Both the position numbers and the translations under genes were made by a program. Of a DNA stretch of 47,285 nucleotides, positions 8,099-17,094 are shown one piece after another; within the stretch, counting starts at the first letter, position 1; each line of letters opens with the position of its first letter. Source of the DNA: Acidocella aminolytica 101 = DSM 11237 (GTDB lineage Bacteria; Pseudomonadota; Alphaproteobacteria; Acetobacterales; Acetobacteraceae); assembly GCF_900129125.1 (NCBI RefSeq), contig NZ_FQVJ01000029.1:1-47285 (forward strand). Direction: 5' to 3'. A model generated the notes under the pieces. The model searched no databases and was not told the origin of the DNA. It saw only the letters and a program-made list of their open reading frames with translations.

Positions 8099-8113
8099 AT
8101 TGGTCCAGCCAAT
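8099..8113. promoter_or_regulatory. LldR-like operator 1
   Basis: ATTGGTCCAGCCAAT is a palindrome with 5-base perfect arms (ATTGG/CCAAT). It matches the TGGTC...CCA type of site bound by LldR/FadR-subfamily GntR regulators. It lies about 75 bases upstream of the lldR start. Confidence 0.65.
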
Positions 8114-8172
8114 CTCGCTTGCGTCCCCTTCAGCGGACAGGCCATTCTCCGCAGTACGAACCAAAAACAGGA

Positions 8173-8187
8173 ACTGGTCCGGCCAAT
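8173..8187. promoter_or_regulatory. LldR-like operator 2, overlapping the lldR start
   Basis: ACTGGTCCGGCCAAT is nearly identical to operator 1 and centred 74 bases downstream of it, about seven helical turns. Its right arm overlaps the proposed start codon (8186), so a bound repressor would cover the translation start and possibly form a loop with operator 1. Confidence 0.6.
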
Positions 8188-8932
8188 GGTACAGGCACAA
8201 CTTCCGGCACGGCTGGAGGCGCTGATCCGCGAAACAGGTCTGCGCCCTGGCGAGCGCCTGCCCGCAGAACGGGTGCTGGCGGCGAGGCTCGGCGTCTCCC
8301 GCGCCAGCCTGCGTGAGGCGCTGCACGGCCTAGCCCAGACCGGACGCATCGCCAGCAAACGGGGCAGCGGACATTTCCTGCAAGCCACCACGTTGGACAC
8401 TGCCCCCGCGCCCCTGGCCGGGCTGATGCGCCAGAACCCGTCATACTGGCAGGATGTCATGGAAATCCGCCGCGTTCTGGAGGCCGAGGCCGCCTACTAC
8501 GCAGCCATGCGCGCCACAGAGGCAGACAAAGCCAAGCTTGCGGCCCAGAGCGAGGCCATCACCCGCGCACATGAGGCGGGCGACCCGCAGGCCGATGCAC
8601 GGGCAGACGCAACGCTGCACCTGCTGATCGCGGAAGCCTCCCATAATCTCGTGCTGTTGCACATGATGCGGGGCCTGTTCGACCTGCTGGCCGCCAGCAT
8701 CTCCCACAGTCTTGAAAAACTCTACACCCGCCCTCCAACATTCCGCACCCTGGCACGCCAGCACAAGGCGCTGATCGAGGCCATTCTCACCGGCCAGCCG
8801 GATCAGGCGCGCAGGGCGGCCCTGCTGCATCTGGACTTTGTCGCCGCCACCTTGCGACGCGTCGAGGATGACGAGGCTAGGCTGCTGCGCATTTCCTCCC
8901 CGCAATTTCAAACAGAGGGCGACACGCCATGA
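8186..8932 (+). CDS. lldR: GntR/FadR-family regulator, probable L-lactate repressor LldR
   Basis: 248 residues. The N-terminal winged helix-turn-helix ([31 protein letters not shown] split over about 18-48) is followed by an all-helical FCD ligand domain ([16 protein letters not shown] near 92; [11 protein letters not shown] near 145; [19 protein letters not shown] near 193). It overlaps lldD by four bases (ATGA), so both are co-transcribed. Two LldR-like operators lie at 8099 and 8173. By family, lactate binding releases the repressor and induces lldD. The start is uncertain because operator 2 overlaps it; AGGAA at 8169-8173 is a possible ribosome-binding site. Confidence 0.88.
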   Translation: MVQAQLPARLEALIRETGLRPGERLPAERVLAARLGVSRASLREALHGLAQTGRIASKRGSGHFLQATTLDTAPAPLAGLMRQNPSYWQDVMEIRRVLEAEAAYYAAMRATEADKAKLAAQSEAITRAHEAGDPQADARADATLHLLIAEASHNLVLLHMMRGLFDLLAASISHSLEKLYTRPPTFRTLARQHKALIEAILTGQPDQARRAALLHLDFVAATLRRVEDDEARLLRISSPQFQTEGDTP

Positions 8933-10065
8933 TTATTTCCTCCACCACGGATTTCCGCGAAGGCGCCCGCCGCCGCCTGCCGCCATTCCTGTTTCACTAC
9001 GCCGATGGCGGCGCCTATGCAGAGCAAACGCTGCGGCGGAACGTCTCAGACCTCGCGGATCTCGCGTTGCGCCAGCGTGTTCTGAAAAACGTTGCGGATA
9101 TTTCTCTCTCCACAAACGTGCTGGGGCAGGAGATGGCGATGCCGTTAGCCATCGCGCCGGTGGGTTTGGCGGGCATGTATGCGCGGCGCGGCGAGGTGCA
9201 GGCCGCCCGCGCCGCTGAAAAAGCCGGGATTCCCTTCACGCTCTCCACCGTCTCCGTCTGCCCGATCGAGGAAGTGCAGAACGCGGTGAGCAAGCCCATC
9301 TGGTTCCAGCTTTATGTACTGAAAGATCGCGGCTTCATGAAAAACGCGCTGGAGCGCGCCTGGGCGGCGGGCATCACCACGCTCATCTTCACGGTGGATA
9401 TGCCCGTGCCCGGCGCGCGCTACCGTGACCTTCATTCTGGCATGTCCGGCCCCACCGGCCCCATGCGGCGGGTGCTGCAAGCCATGACGCATCCAGGCTG
9501 GGCCTTCGATGTCGGGCTGTTCGGCAAACCGCACGACCTTGGCAACATCTCCGCCTATCGCGGCAAGCCCACCAAGCTGGAGGATTACATCGCCTGGCTG
9601 GGAGCGAATTTCGATCCCGCCATCGCCTGGAACGACCTGCAATGGCTGCGCGAATTCTGGAAAGGCAAAATCGTCATCAAAGGCATTCTGGACCCGGAGG
9701 ACGCACGCGAAGCCGTGAAATTCGGCGCCGACGGGCTCATCGTCTCCAACCATGGTGGGCGGCAGTTGGACGGCGTACTCTCCTCCGCCCACGCCCTGCC
9801 CCGCATTGTGGACGCCGTGAAGGACGAATTAACCATCTTTGCCGATGGCGGCGTGCGCTCCGGGCTGGACGTGGTGCGGATGCTCGCTTTGGGGGCGGAT
9901 TCAGTGCTGCTCGGCCGCGCTTATGTGTATGCCCTGGCCACGGCGGGCGAAGCCGGGGTCACTAAGCTGCTGGACCTCATCGCCAAGGAGATGCGCGTCG
10001 CCATGGCGCTGACCGGGGTCACGAAAATCTCCCAAATCACCGCCGAAACCCTAGAGCGCGGCTAA
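8929..10065 (+). CDS. lldD: L-lactate dehydrogenase (FMN, quinone/cytochrome-linked)
   Basis: 378 residues, full length for the FMN alpha-hydroxyacid dehydrogenase family. Landmarks: N-terminal [33 protein letters not shown] near 66-84, [13 protein letters not shown] near 104-116, [12 protein letters not shown] near 246, the active-site block [12 protein letters not shown] (His base near residue 270) and the FMN phosphate site [20 protein letters not shown] near 305-324. It oxidises L-lactate to pyruvate at the cytoplasmic membrane and feeds the respiratory chain. It is translationally coupled to lldR. No lactate permease follows; a diheme cytochrome gene comes 102 bases downstream. Confidence 0.93.
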   Translation: MIISSTTDFREGARRRLPPFLFHYADGGAYAEQTLRRNVSDLADLALRQRVLKNVADISLSTNVLGQEMAMPLAIAPVGLAGMYARRGEVQAARAAEKAGIPFTLSTVSVCPIEEVQNAVSKPIWFQLYVLKDRGFMKNALERAWAAGITTLIFTVDMPVPGARYRDLHSGMSGPTGPMRRVLQAMTHPGWAFDVGLFGKPHDLGNISAYRGKPTKLEDYIAWLGANFDPAIAWNDLQWLREFWKGKIVIKGILDPEDAREAVKFGADGLIVSNHGGRQLDGVLSSAHALPRIVDAVKDELTIFADGGVRSGLDVVRMLALGADSVLLGRAYVYALATAGEAGVTKLLDLIAKEMRVAMALTGVTKISQITAETLERG

Positions 10066-10167
10066 TCCAGACAAAAATCTTCTAACAAACACAACCGCGA
10101 CAGGAAAACCGTTCATTTTCTTCCGCCGCCGTGATAGAAAACTGCCAACAACGACAGGAGCACTCAC

Positions 10168-11040
10168 ATGAAACGAAACCTCGCGGCGGCGGTGCTTATC
10201 GGGTTGGTCGGGGCAGGCATGGCCCATGCGCAAAGCCTACAAGGCCTACCCGCCGGGCCGCTAGGGCAATCCATCCAAAGCGGTTATGACATGATGATGC
10301 ACACCACCACCAACCCGGAGGTGAAGCGCTATGTCGGCAACGACCTCACCTGCAGCAACTGCCACATCAATGGCGGCAACACCGCCGCGCCTGGAAATTT
10401 CCGCGAAACTGCCACAGAACTTCCGAATTATTCCAAGCGCGAAAACACTGTGATCACGTTGGAAGACCGGATCGCAAACTGTTTCATGCGCAGCATGAAT
10501 GGCATCCGCCCCAGCACGGACAGCAAGGTGATCGTAGACATGACCGCCTATATCGACTGGCTGGACCGCGGCAAACCGATTGAAACCCCGCCCGCGCCGC
10601 CCAGCAAACCCAGCCCCTACCCCGCCATGCTCAGAACCGCCACGCATGCTGATGTCGTGGCCGGTGCGGCGGTTTACAAAACCAATTGCGCTGCCTGCCA
10701 TGGCGCCACGGGTGCCGGCACACCCGGCACGTTTCCGCCCGTCTGGGGCGATAAGAGCTATAATGCCGGGGCTGGTCTGGCCAACCCGGTCAAGCTCGCA
10801 ACCTGGGTGAAGGGCAACATGCCGCTCGGCAACCCGCACCTCACGGAGCAGGAGGCTTTCCAGGTCGCCATGTATATCGACACCCACCCCCGCCCGGATT
10901 TCGTGCTGAGCAAGCACCTCCCCGCCAACGCCCCGGCTGATGAATATAACGCCAGCGTCCGCGCCGAGACAGACAGCGTGGCCAGCAATTTCAAAAAAGC
11001 GGGCCTCTCCCTACAAAGTCTGACCGGAGCGGCTAACTGA
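10168..11040 (+). CDS. Periplasmic diheme cytochrome c, TsdA-like (thiosulfate dehydrogenase family)
   Basis: 290 residues with a signal peptide (cleavage near AHAQ, residue 22). Two haem c sites: CSNCH (62-66) in an N-terminal domain and CAACH (174-178) in a C-terminal class I cytochrome domain. The N-terminal pattern YVGNDLTCSNCH...ITLEDRIANCFMRSMNG is that of TsdA, where a Cys in the RINxCF-type motif (here Cys105) is the unusual axial ligand of haem 1. TsdA couples two thiosulfates to tetrathionate, mainly at acid pH. The gene lies 102 bases after lldD, with RBS AGGAG. A role as a plain electron carrier for the lactate enzyme or another dehydrogenase is the alternative. Confidence 0.75.
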   Translation: MKRNLAAAVLIGLVGAGMAHAQSLQGLPAGPLGQSIQSGYDMMMHTTTNPEVKRYVGNDLTCSNCHINGGNTAAPGNFRETATELPNYSKRENTVITLEDRIANCFMRSMNGIRPSTDSKVIVDMTAYIDWLDRGKPIETPPAPPSKPSPYPAMLRTATHADVVAGAAVYKTNCAACHGATGAGTPGTFPPVWGDKSYNAGAGLANPVKLATWVKGNMPLGNPHLTEQEAFQVAMYIDTHPRPDFVLSKHLPANAPADEYNASVRAETDSVASNFKKAGLSLQSLTGAAN

Positions 11041-11069
11041 GGCGCCCCCAGGCGGAAGCGTGCTAAGCC

Positions 11070-12359
11070 GTGGCGCGCTGGCTTTGGGTCTTACGGCAGC
11101 TCTCACGCAAGCTCTGGGTGCGGGCCACACTCATCGCGATTCTAAGCGTGGTTGCCGCCTTGCTGGCGGCGGTCATCAGGCCGATCATTCCGGCCTATCT
11201 TCCATCGCGGATCGGGGCAAATTCCGTTGGGAATATTCTGGACATCATCGCCTCCTCAATGCTGGCGGTGACCACTTTCTCACTCAACGTCATGACCTCC
11301 GCCTATGGCGCGGCCAGCAGCGGGGTCACCCCGCGCGCCACCAAATTACTGATGGAAGACAGCACCACGCAAAACGTGCTGTCCACCTTCATCGGCTCAT
11401 TCCTGTTCAGCATTGTCGGGCTGGTGATGCTGCAAACCGGGGCTTATGGCGAGCAAGGCAGAGTGGTGCTGTTTATCGTCACCATCGGGGTGATCGGGCT
11501 GATCGTGGTCTCCCTCCTGCACTGGATCGACCATCTCACCCGCCTCGGCCGCGTGGGGGAAACCACGATGGCTGTGGAAGACGCTGCTCGCCAAGCCCTG
11601 ACGGCCCGGCTGAAAGACCCTTATCTGGGTGGGCGCAAGCTGCACGACCCGGAGGCGGACATCCCTGCGGGCGCGGTCAAGCTGAGTTCAGACATTATCG
11701 GCTATGTGCAGCACATCGATATGGGCGCGCTCTCCGCCCTGGCGGAAGAGATCAAGGCGGAAATCTACCTCACCGTGAATCCCGGTGCCTTTGCCTACCC
11801 TTACACCGTTCTGGCCTGGATCAAACCTGAAACACCAGGCACGGACATTCCCACGGAAGCACTGCGCAAGGCGTTTTCTCTGGACAGCGTCCGCACCTTC
11901 GACCAAGACCCGCGCTTTGGCGTGGTGGTGCTGAGTGAAATCGCCTCGCGCGCTCTCTCCCCGGCGGTGAACGACCCCGGCACCGCCATCGACGTTGTCA
12001 GTCGGATCACGCGGCTCATGGCACTCTGGGCCCAAGGCAGCGAGACCCGCAAAGAAGAGGACATCAAACACCCCCGCCTCCATGTGCCCGCGCTAAAAAG
12101 CCTGGACATGCTGGAAGACGGTTTCATGCCCATCGCCCGGTATGGCGCCTCAATGGTGGAGGTGCAGGTAAAATTGCAAAAAGGTCTTTACGCCCTCAGC
12201 CAACTTGGCGACGCTGAATTCCGCCCGGCGGTGCGCCGCTATGCCCGGCTCTGCCTAAGCCACGCCGAGGCCGCCTTGTCTCAGGAGGCGGATCTGCTGC
12301 GCGTCCGCGACGCGTTTGAGGGTCGGGACCTATATTTGTCGGAATATAACCCCGAATAA
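11070..12359 (+). CDS. DUF2254 membrane protein
   Basis: 429 residues from a GTG start with a weak GGAAG upstream. Four membrane segments lie in the first half (about 16-38, 56-75, 106-126, 133-153), followed by a long cytoplasmic part containing SRALSPAVNDPGTAIDVV (near 291-308), the recognisable DUF2254 signature. The family is widespread and uncharacterised. It follows the TsdA-like gene by 29 bases in the same direction and may share its transcript. No substrate or partner can be deduced. Confidence 0.85.
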   Translation: MARWLWVLRQLSRKLWVRATLIAILSVVAALLAAVIRPIIPAYLPSRIGANSVGNILDIIASSMLAVTTFSLNVMTSAYGAASSGVTPRATKLLMEDSTTQNVLSTFIGSFLFSIVGLVMLQTGAYGEQGRVVLFIVTIGVIGLIVVSLLHWIDHLTRLGRVGETTMAVEDAARQALTARLKDPYLGGRKLHDPEADIPAGAVKLSSDIIGYVQHIDMGALSALAEEIKAEIYLTVNPGAFAYPYTVLAWIKPETPGTDIPTEALRKAFSLDSVRTFDQDPRFGVVVLSEIASRALSPAVNDPGTAIDVVSRITRLMALWAQGSETRKEEDIKHPRLHVPALKSLDMLEDGFMPIARYGASMVEVQVKLQKGLYALSQLGDAEFRPAVRRYARLCLSHAEAALSQEADLLRVRDAFEGRDLYLSEYNPE

Positions 12360-12385
12360 AGCAGCAGCTTTTTAAGGTCCGCAAA

Positions 12386-12890
12386 TCAGACCAGGCAGTT
12401 CATGATTTCCGCCACCACGCCAGCTGCCCGGCCTGCATAAGCCGATAATCCGCCAAATAACGCCGCCCCGCCATTACGCGTCAGCGCCACCAAGGCCGAT
12501 CCCACACCCGCGATATTCTACCCCTACACCAGCGCATATAGCCGCGCCACAATGCCAGTATAGCAAAACCCGTAAGAAAGCAGCGCAAAAACCAGAACCG
12601 GCCAGACTTTCAGGCGGGAGCTACGGGCAATGCGCGACAGCCCGAACAGCCCCGCCAGCGTGAACATCACGGAGAGCAACCGCGCCGTGAACCAGTCCGA
12701 TCTTGCCACAACACGACATGCGTCCAGCGCCCAGAAATCCAGAAATAAAGCCGTGGATAAACATCCCCCGGCGCAAAACCAGTGCAATCCGCCACAGCCG
12801 GGCATGGCCATCATAAAGCCAACGGACAGACCCTGCGGTGAACACGCCCTGCGGCCCGGCGGGCCGGGTGTGAACCGCCGTTAGAAAAAT
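12386..12890 (-). pseudogene. Decayed small membrane protein gene
   Basis: Coding-like leftward sequence is scattered over two frames. One frame (about 12845 down to 12720) reads GVFTAGSVRWLYDGHARLWR...RRGMFIHGFISGFLGAG; the other takes over with DWFTARLLSVMFTLAGLFGLSR...LLSYGFCYTGIVARLYALV, meets two in-frame stops near 12524 and 12518, and continues in the same frame as NIAGVGSALVALTRNGGAALF to a final stop at 12386. The pattern implies one frameshift and at least two nonsense changes in a hydrophobic protein of about 160 residues. The family is not recognised. The 615-base gap between the DUF2254 and GFA genes holds nothing else that I can support. Confidence 0.5.
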
Positions 12891-12974
12891 TGAATACCCT
12901 CCTCATATTCCAGGCCGCGCAGCCAAGCGGTCGCCACCACTAGCAGCGCCGCCGCCAGCGGCGAAAAGAAAAAC

Positions 12975-13388
12975 TCAGCGGGTGGGCGGCTGTTCGGCAA
13001 ATTTCGGTAATCCAGGGGCCATGCACATCCATTGTGGCGCGCGTGAAGTCCAGATGGCCATTTGCGGACGGCCTTGCTCTGGGTCATCCAGTGTACCCAC
13101 CCGCAGCACCAGAAAATCTGGCCGCGCGGAGGACGCGCTGGTTACATGCGTTCCACATTCAGGGCAAAACCGGCGGCGCATCGCATTGCCGCTATCGGCC
13201 ACGGAGCAATAATCCTTCAACGCCCCGGTCAGCGATACATCCGCCGCGCGGACCTGGATATTCGCCGCCGGGCCGCCGCACGCCAGATATTGGCAAACCC
13301 GGCAGTAGCAAAGCCGCGCGGCCACGGGCGCGCCGCTCACCTCATAACGCACGGCGCCACACAGGCAGCCTCCGGTCAAACCACTCAT
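12975..13388 (-). CDS. GFA/CENP-V domain zinc protein
   Basis: 137 residues from the ATG at 13388, chosen because the family start GGCLCGAVRYEVSG follows at once and GGGAG precedes it. Zinc-binding cysteines: CLCGAVRY near 7-14, CYCRVCQ near 27-33 and FCPECGTHV near 72-80, the standard pattern of the glutathione-dependent formaldehyde-activating enzyme (GFA) fold. Most such proteins are not true formaldehyde enzymes and their substrate is unknown. It starts one base after the TPR gene stop and is the last gene of the tsaD operon. Confidence 0.85.
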   Translation of the reverse strand: MSGLTGGCLCGAVRYEVSGAPVAARLCYCRVCQYLACGGPAANIQVRAADVSLTGALKDYCSVADSGNAMRRRFCPECGTHVTSASSARPDFLVLRVGTLDDPEQGRPQMAIWTSRAPQWMCMAPGLPKFAEQPPTR

Positions 13389-13389
13389 C

Positions 13390-15336
13390 TCAGCTCCCGA
13401 ACTCCTGCTTGATATGCGGATCATATTTCCGGGCCAGGGCAAAGTCCGAATCAGCCGCCTTACGATCGCCGGTAGCCTGTTCCGCCAAGGCGCGGCCATA
13501 AAGCGATGAGGCGAGTTTGGGATCGGCCTTCAACGCCTGATCGTAATAACTAATGGCCTGCTTATTATCTTTCATCATAAGATAAACATAGCCGGTGGAA
13601 TCCAGCGTCGCCGCATCGCCGGGGTTGAGCTTAAGCGCCCGCTGGCAATAGCCCAGCGCCTGGTTCAGCTTGCCATCCAGCGCCAGAAACCAGCAGCGAT
13701 TATTCAAATCCTGCGGGGAGTTGGGCTGCAGCCGCAAAATCTTGGCCTCATCCGCCGAGGCTTTGCTATACTGGTGCAACGTGCCGTACGCCACCGCGCG
13801 GTCCTGATAAGCAGGAACATATTTGGGGTCGAGCGCGATCGCCTTGCTGGATTCCGTGATGGCCTCCTGGATGTGCCCATCCTCCTCCGCCAGCTCCGCC
13901 CTGGCGGAATAGCCTTGCGGGGCCTTCGGGTTCAGGACGATGGCGCTGTTAACATCCGCTAGAGCCTGCTTGGGCTGGTTGTTGAGTTTATAAGTCCCGG
14001 CGCGCAGCAGCAAAGCTTGATAAACCATCTCGTGGTTATCGTCCGCATGATCGATCGCCACCGTGAGGTCCGCGATTTCGGCCGGGTATTGGTGAAGCGC
14101 ATCCTCAACCCCCGCGCGCTGTAGCCGCAGGCGCGGCTCATCCGGCGCGATGGCGATGGCACTGCTTAAATCTTCCAAAGCGGGTTTAAGCTGGTTCTGC
14201 CGCAGCTCGATCAGGGCGCGTTTCTGGTAAAAAGCCGGGTTGCCGGGGGCCAGTTTGATGGCCTGGCTTTCATCTGCCTGTGCGGCGACGAGGTTGTGCT
14301 GCAAAACCTCGACAGAGGCGCGCGCGTCATAGCCGGATGGGTTGTTGGGCGCCAGGGCGATCGCCTGGTTGGCATCCGCTAGGGCCGCCTTGGGGCGCTC
14401 CAGCGCCAGCTCGGCCAAGGAGCGGTTGATATAGGCCGAGGCATCGTGCGGGTTGCGTTTGAGAGCGGCGGTGGCGTCCGCTAGCGCGGCGGGGAACTCG
14501 CCCAGTTGCATTTCCGCGAAAGCCCGGTCCACATAAGCGCCCGGCGCGTCCGGGGAGATGGTGATAGCTTGGCTCGCGTCCGCGATGGCAGCTTTATAAT
14601 GGCCTAACCGTGCCTCAGCCTCGGCACGGGCGGCCAGGCCCAGCGGGTTGTCGGGTTCGGCCTTGAGCAGCAGTGTTTCCTCCGCCAGCGCTTTTTGCCA
14701 GTCCCACGCGGCGGCGGCGGCAAGGCCGCGCACCAGATGCAAACGCGGGTCATGGCTGCCCAAACTGGCGGCCTTGTTGGCATCCTGCAACGCTGCGGCG
14801 CCTTGGCTGCCCACCATTTCGGCCAACGCGCGGGCCAGATATGCCGGGGCGCTGTTGGGGTCATGGGTTAAAGCAGCGTTCTGGTCGGCCAGGTCCGCCT
14901 GCCAGTTGCCAAGGGAAAGCGCGATCTCACCCCTCAAAACCAGTGGGCGCGGGTCGTTGGGGATGAGGGCAATGGCCTGATTCACTGCCTCCAGCGCCGG
15001 TTGGGCCTGGTGCAGAGCGAGGTAAGCACGGGCCAGGGTGACGTGGATACCGCCATTCTCGGGGTTGAGGGCAATGCCCTCCTGAGCGTCTATCAGCGCG
15101 GCTTCGGGTTTGTGCAGTTGCAGCTCGGCCAAAGCGCGGTTGTTGTAGGCTTCAAAATCCAGCGCCTCCATCTCCTGCCCGGCGGCGAGAATCTGGTCGC
15201 AGCCTTTCACCGCCATATCGGGGATGTGGCTTTCACACGCCGCGATGGCGGGGGGCGGCGTTTCCGCCAGAGCCGGTGCGGCCATGAAGACCGCAAGCCA
15301 GGGGACGCAGGAAAAGCCGAGGGCACGACGCCGCAT
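13390..15336 (-). CDS. Exported TPR-repeat protein
   Basis: 648 residues with a signal peptide (cleavage near ALAE, residue 25). The rest is built of about 16 tandem 34-residue tetratricopeptide repeats, recognisable by recurring A-x-x-D-x-x-x-A-I-x-L-x-P (for example DASQAITISPDAPGAYVDRA). TPR arrays are protein-interaction scaffolds; the protein is expected in the periplasm or cell envelope. It overlaps the gpsA stop (TAATG) and is followed after one base by the GFA gene, so it is in the tsaD-rlmJ-gpsA operon. Partner proteins are unknown. Confidence 0.85.
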   Translation of the reverse strand: MRRRALGFSCVPWLAVFMAAPALAETPPPAIAACESHIPDMAVKGCDQILAAGQEMEALDFEAYNNRALAELQLHKPEAALIDAQEGIALNPENGGIHVTLARAYLALHQAQPALEAVNQAIALIPNDPRPLVLRGEIALSLGNWQADLADQNAALTHDPNSAPAYLARALAEMVGSQGAAALQDANKAASLGSHDPRLHLVRGLAAAAAWDWQKALAEETLLLKAEPDNPLGLAARAEAEARLGHYKAAIADASQAITISPDAPGAYVDRAFAEMQLGEFPAALADATAALKRNPHDASAYINRSLAELALERPKAALADANQAIALAPNNPSGYDARASVEVLQHNLVAAQADESQAIKLAPGNPAFYQKRALIELRQNQLKPALEDLSSAIAIAPDEPRLRLQRAGVEDALHQYPAEIADLTVAIDHADDNHEMVYQALLLRAGTYKLNNQPKQALADVNSAIVLNPKAPQGYSARAELAEEDGHIQEAITESSKAIALDPKYVPAYQDRAVAYGTLHQYSKASADEAKILRLQPNSPQDLNNRCWFLALDGKLNQALGYCQRALKLNPGDAATLDSTGYVYLMMKDNKQAISYYDQALKADPKLASSLYGRALAEQATGDRKAADSDFALARKYDPHIKQEFGS

Positions 15337-16289
15337 TATTCATCCTTTAAAGCGCGGCTCATCAGCGCCGCCATGGTTTCCCGTACATTCATTTCACCGG
15401 ACAGCAGCTTTGTCACGGCCTGGGTAATGGGCATGTCCACTTTCAGCGTGGCAGCGCGGGCAAGCAGGGCAGGCGCGGTCATGACCCCTTCGGTCACGGC
15501 GGAACGGCTGCCCAGAATCTCCTGCAGACCTTGGCCCTGCCCCAGCCCGAATCCCAGCGAATAATTGCGGCTGCTGGTGCCAGTGCAGGTGAGCAGCAGA
15601 TCCCCCAGGCCGGATAGGCCGGACATGGTTTCCGCCTTGCCGCCCAACGCTGCGGCGAGACGGGCGATTTCCGCGAGGCCACGGGTGATAAGCGCGGCGC
15701 GGGCATTTTCTCCCAGCCCAGCCCCCATCACCACCCCAGCGGCGATGGCAATGACGTTTTTGGCCGCTCCGCCCAGCGCCGCGCCAATATGGTCCGGCGA
15801 GCCGTAGAGGCGGAAGGTGGGGGTGTGCAGGGCCTTGATGAGTTTTGTCCGCAAGGCGGCGTCCGGCGTGGCGAGCACGGCGGCGGCGGGCAGGCCCACG
15901 GCGATCTCATGCGCGAAATTGGGGCCGGTAAGAATAGCGCAGGAACGGGTGGTAACGATCTCGGGCGGCAGGAGGTTGGTGCCGGTTTCCAACCCCTTGC
16001 AGCAAAGCACCAGGGGCGCCTGCGGCGGCAGAGCGAGTAAAATGGCGCGCAAGCTCTGCATCGGCACCGCGAGGAGGAAGATATCCGCGACCGGCATCTC
16101 GGCGGTGACGCGCAGGCCGGGCGGCAGGGCCACGCCGGGGAGACGTGGATTTTCCCGCGATTGCCGCATGGCGGCGGTTTTTTGCGCATCCCGCGCCCAC
16201 AGCGTGACAGGCCGCCCGGCTTTGGTGAGCAGAATGGCTAGCGCCGTGCCCCAGGCTCCGGCGCCGATAACGGCGATGGATTTATTCAT
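15336..16289 (-). CDS. gpsA: NAD(P)-dependent glycerol-3-phosphate dehydrogenase
   Basis: 317 residues, normal family length. The N-terminal Rossmann motif is IGAGAWGTALAILL (8-21); LCCKGLETGTNLLPPE lies near 95-110, LTGPNFAHEIAVGLPAA near 121-137, and the catalytic lysine is in GGAAKNVIAIAAG near 174-186. It reduces dihydroxyacetone phosphate to sn-glycerol-3-phosphate for phospholipid synthesis in the cytoplasm. It overlaps rlmJ by eight bases upstream and the TPR gene by one base downstream. The tsaD-gpsA neighbourhood is common in alphaproteobacteria. Confidence 0.95.
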   Translation of the reverse strand: MNKSIAVIGAGAWGTALAILLTKAGRPVTLWARDAQKTAAMRQSRENPRLPGVALPPGLRVTAEMPVADIFLLAVPMQSLRAILLALPPQAPLVLCCKGLETGTNLLPPEIVTTRSCAILTGPNFAHEIAVGLPAAAVLATPDAALRTKLIKALHTPTFRLYGSPDHIGAALGGAAKNVIAIAAGVVMGAGLGENARAALITRGLAEIARLAAALGGKAETMSGLSGLGDLLLTCTGTSSRNYSLGFGLGQGQGLQEILGSRSAVTEGVMTAPALLARAATLKVDMPITQAVTKLLSGEMNVRETMAALMSRALKDE

Positions 16290-17094
16290 GGATGATCCGC
16301 TCTACGCTGGCGCTGGCCCCGGCTTCACCGAATGCGTCCAAGCAGGCTTGCAGAATGGGGGCGGCCTCGTCTTCAAACCCGTAAGGCGGGTTGATGATGG
16401 CGAGCCCGGTGCCGTTGAGTTTGGTGGGGTCCGTATCCGGCCGGCGCAACAACTCGGCGGCGATGACGTCCTTGAGACCGGCGAGCTTCAACGCCTCGAA
16501 AAATTGTCTCACCGGGGCGCGGTGCTTGATGGGATACCAAATGACATACACCGCCGAAGGGAATTTTTTGGAGGCGGTGGCAAGCTTTTTAGCGAGGGTT
16601 GGGAATTCGTCCGTGCGTTCGAAAGGCGGGTCGATGAGAACAAGGGCGCGTTTTTCCAGCGGCGGCAGAAAAGCACCCAGGGCTCCGTAACCGTCACGCT
16701 CATGCACAGCGGCGTTGGCATAAGGGCGCATTGTGCGGCGGAGAGTGACAGCGTCTTCCGGGTGGAGTTCGCAGGCGACCAGACGGTCTGTAGGGCGCAG
16801 CGCTTCGGCGGTAAAAACCGGAGAGCCGGGATACAGGCCAAGGCGTTTGACCGTCTCTATATAGTCAGCCAGAGCCGGGGGCGGAGTTTCTAGCAGCTTG
16901 CCGACGCCTTCCCGCCATTCGCCGGTTTTCTCGGCCTGTTCACTGGAAACATCGTAACGGCCGATGCCCGCATGGGTGTCCAGCACCAGAAAGGGTTTCG
17001 GCTTGCGCTGCATGGCGGCCAGCAGGCGCAGCAGTAAGGCGTGCTTCATCACGTCGGCAAAATTCCCGGCGTGGTAGATGTGGCGGTAGTTCAT
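16282..17094 (-). CDS. rlmJ: 23S rRNA (adenine-2030 N6)-methyltransferase
   Basis: 270 residues. The start [19 protein letters not shown] is diagnostic of the RlmJ/YhiR family. A SAM-binding domain follows ([12 protein letters not shown] near 36-47), with the catalytic motif LIDPPFE (DPPF/Y type of N6-adenine methyltransferases) near 158-164 and a C-terminal [15 protein letters not shown]. It methylates A2030 of 23S rRNA. It is joined to tsaD by an ATGA overlap (17091-17094) and to gpsA by an 8-base overlap. Confidence 0.93.
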   Translation of the reverse strand: MNYRHIYHAGNFADVMKHALLLRLLAAMQRKPKPFLVLDTHAGIGRYDVSSEQAEKTGEWREGVGKLLETPPPALADYIETVKRLGLYPGSPVFTAEALRPTDRLVACELHPEDAVTLRRTMRPYANAAVHERDGYGALGAFLPPLEKRALVLIDPPFERTDEFPTLAKKLATASKKFPSAVYVIWYPIKHRAPVRQFFEALKLAGLKDVIAAELLRRPDTDPTKLNGTGLAIINPPYGFEDEAAPILQACLDAFGEAGASASVERIIHE

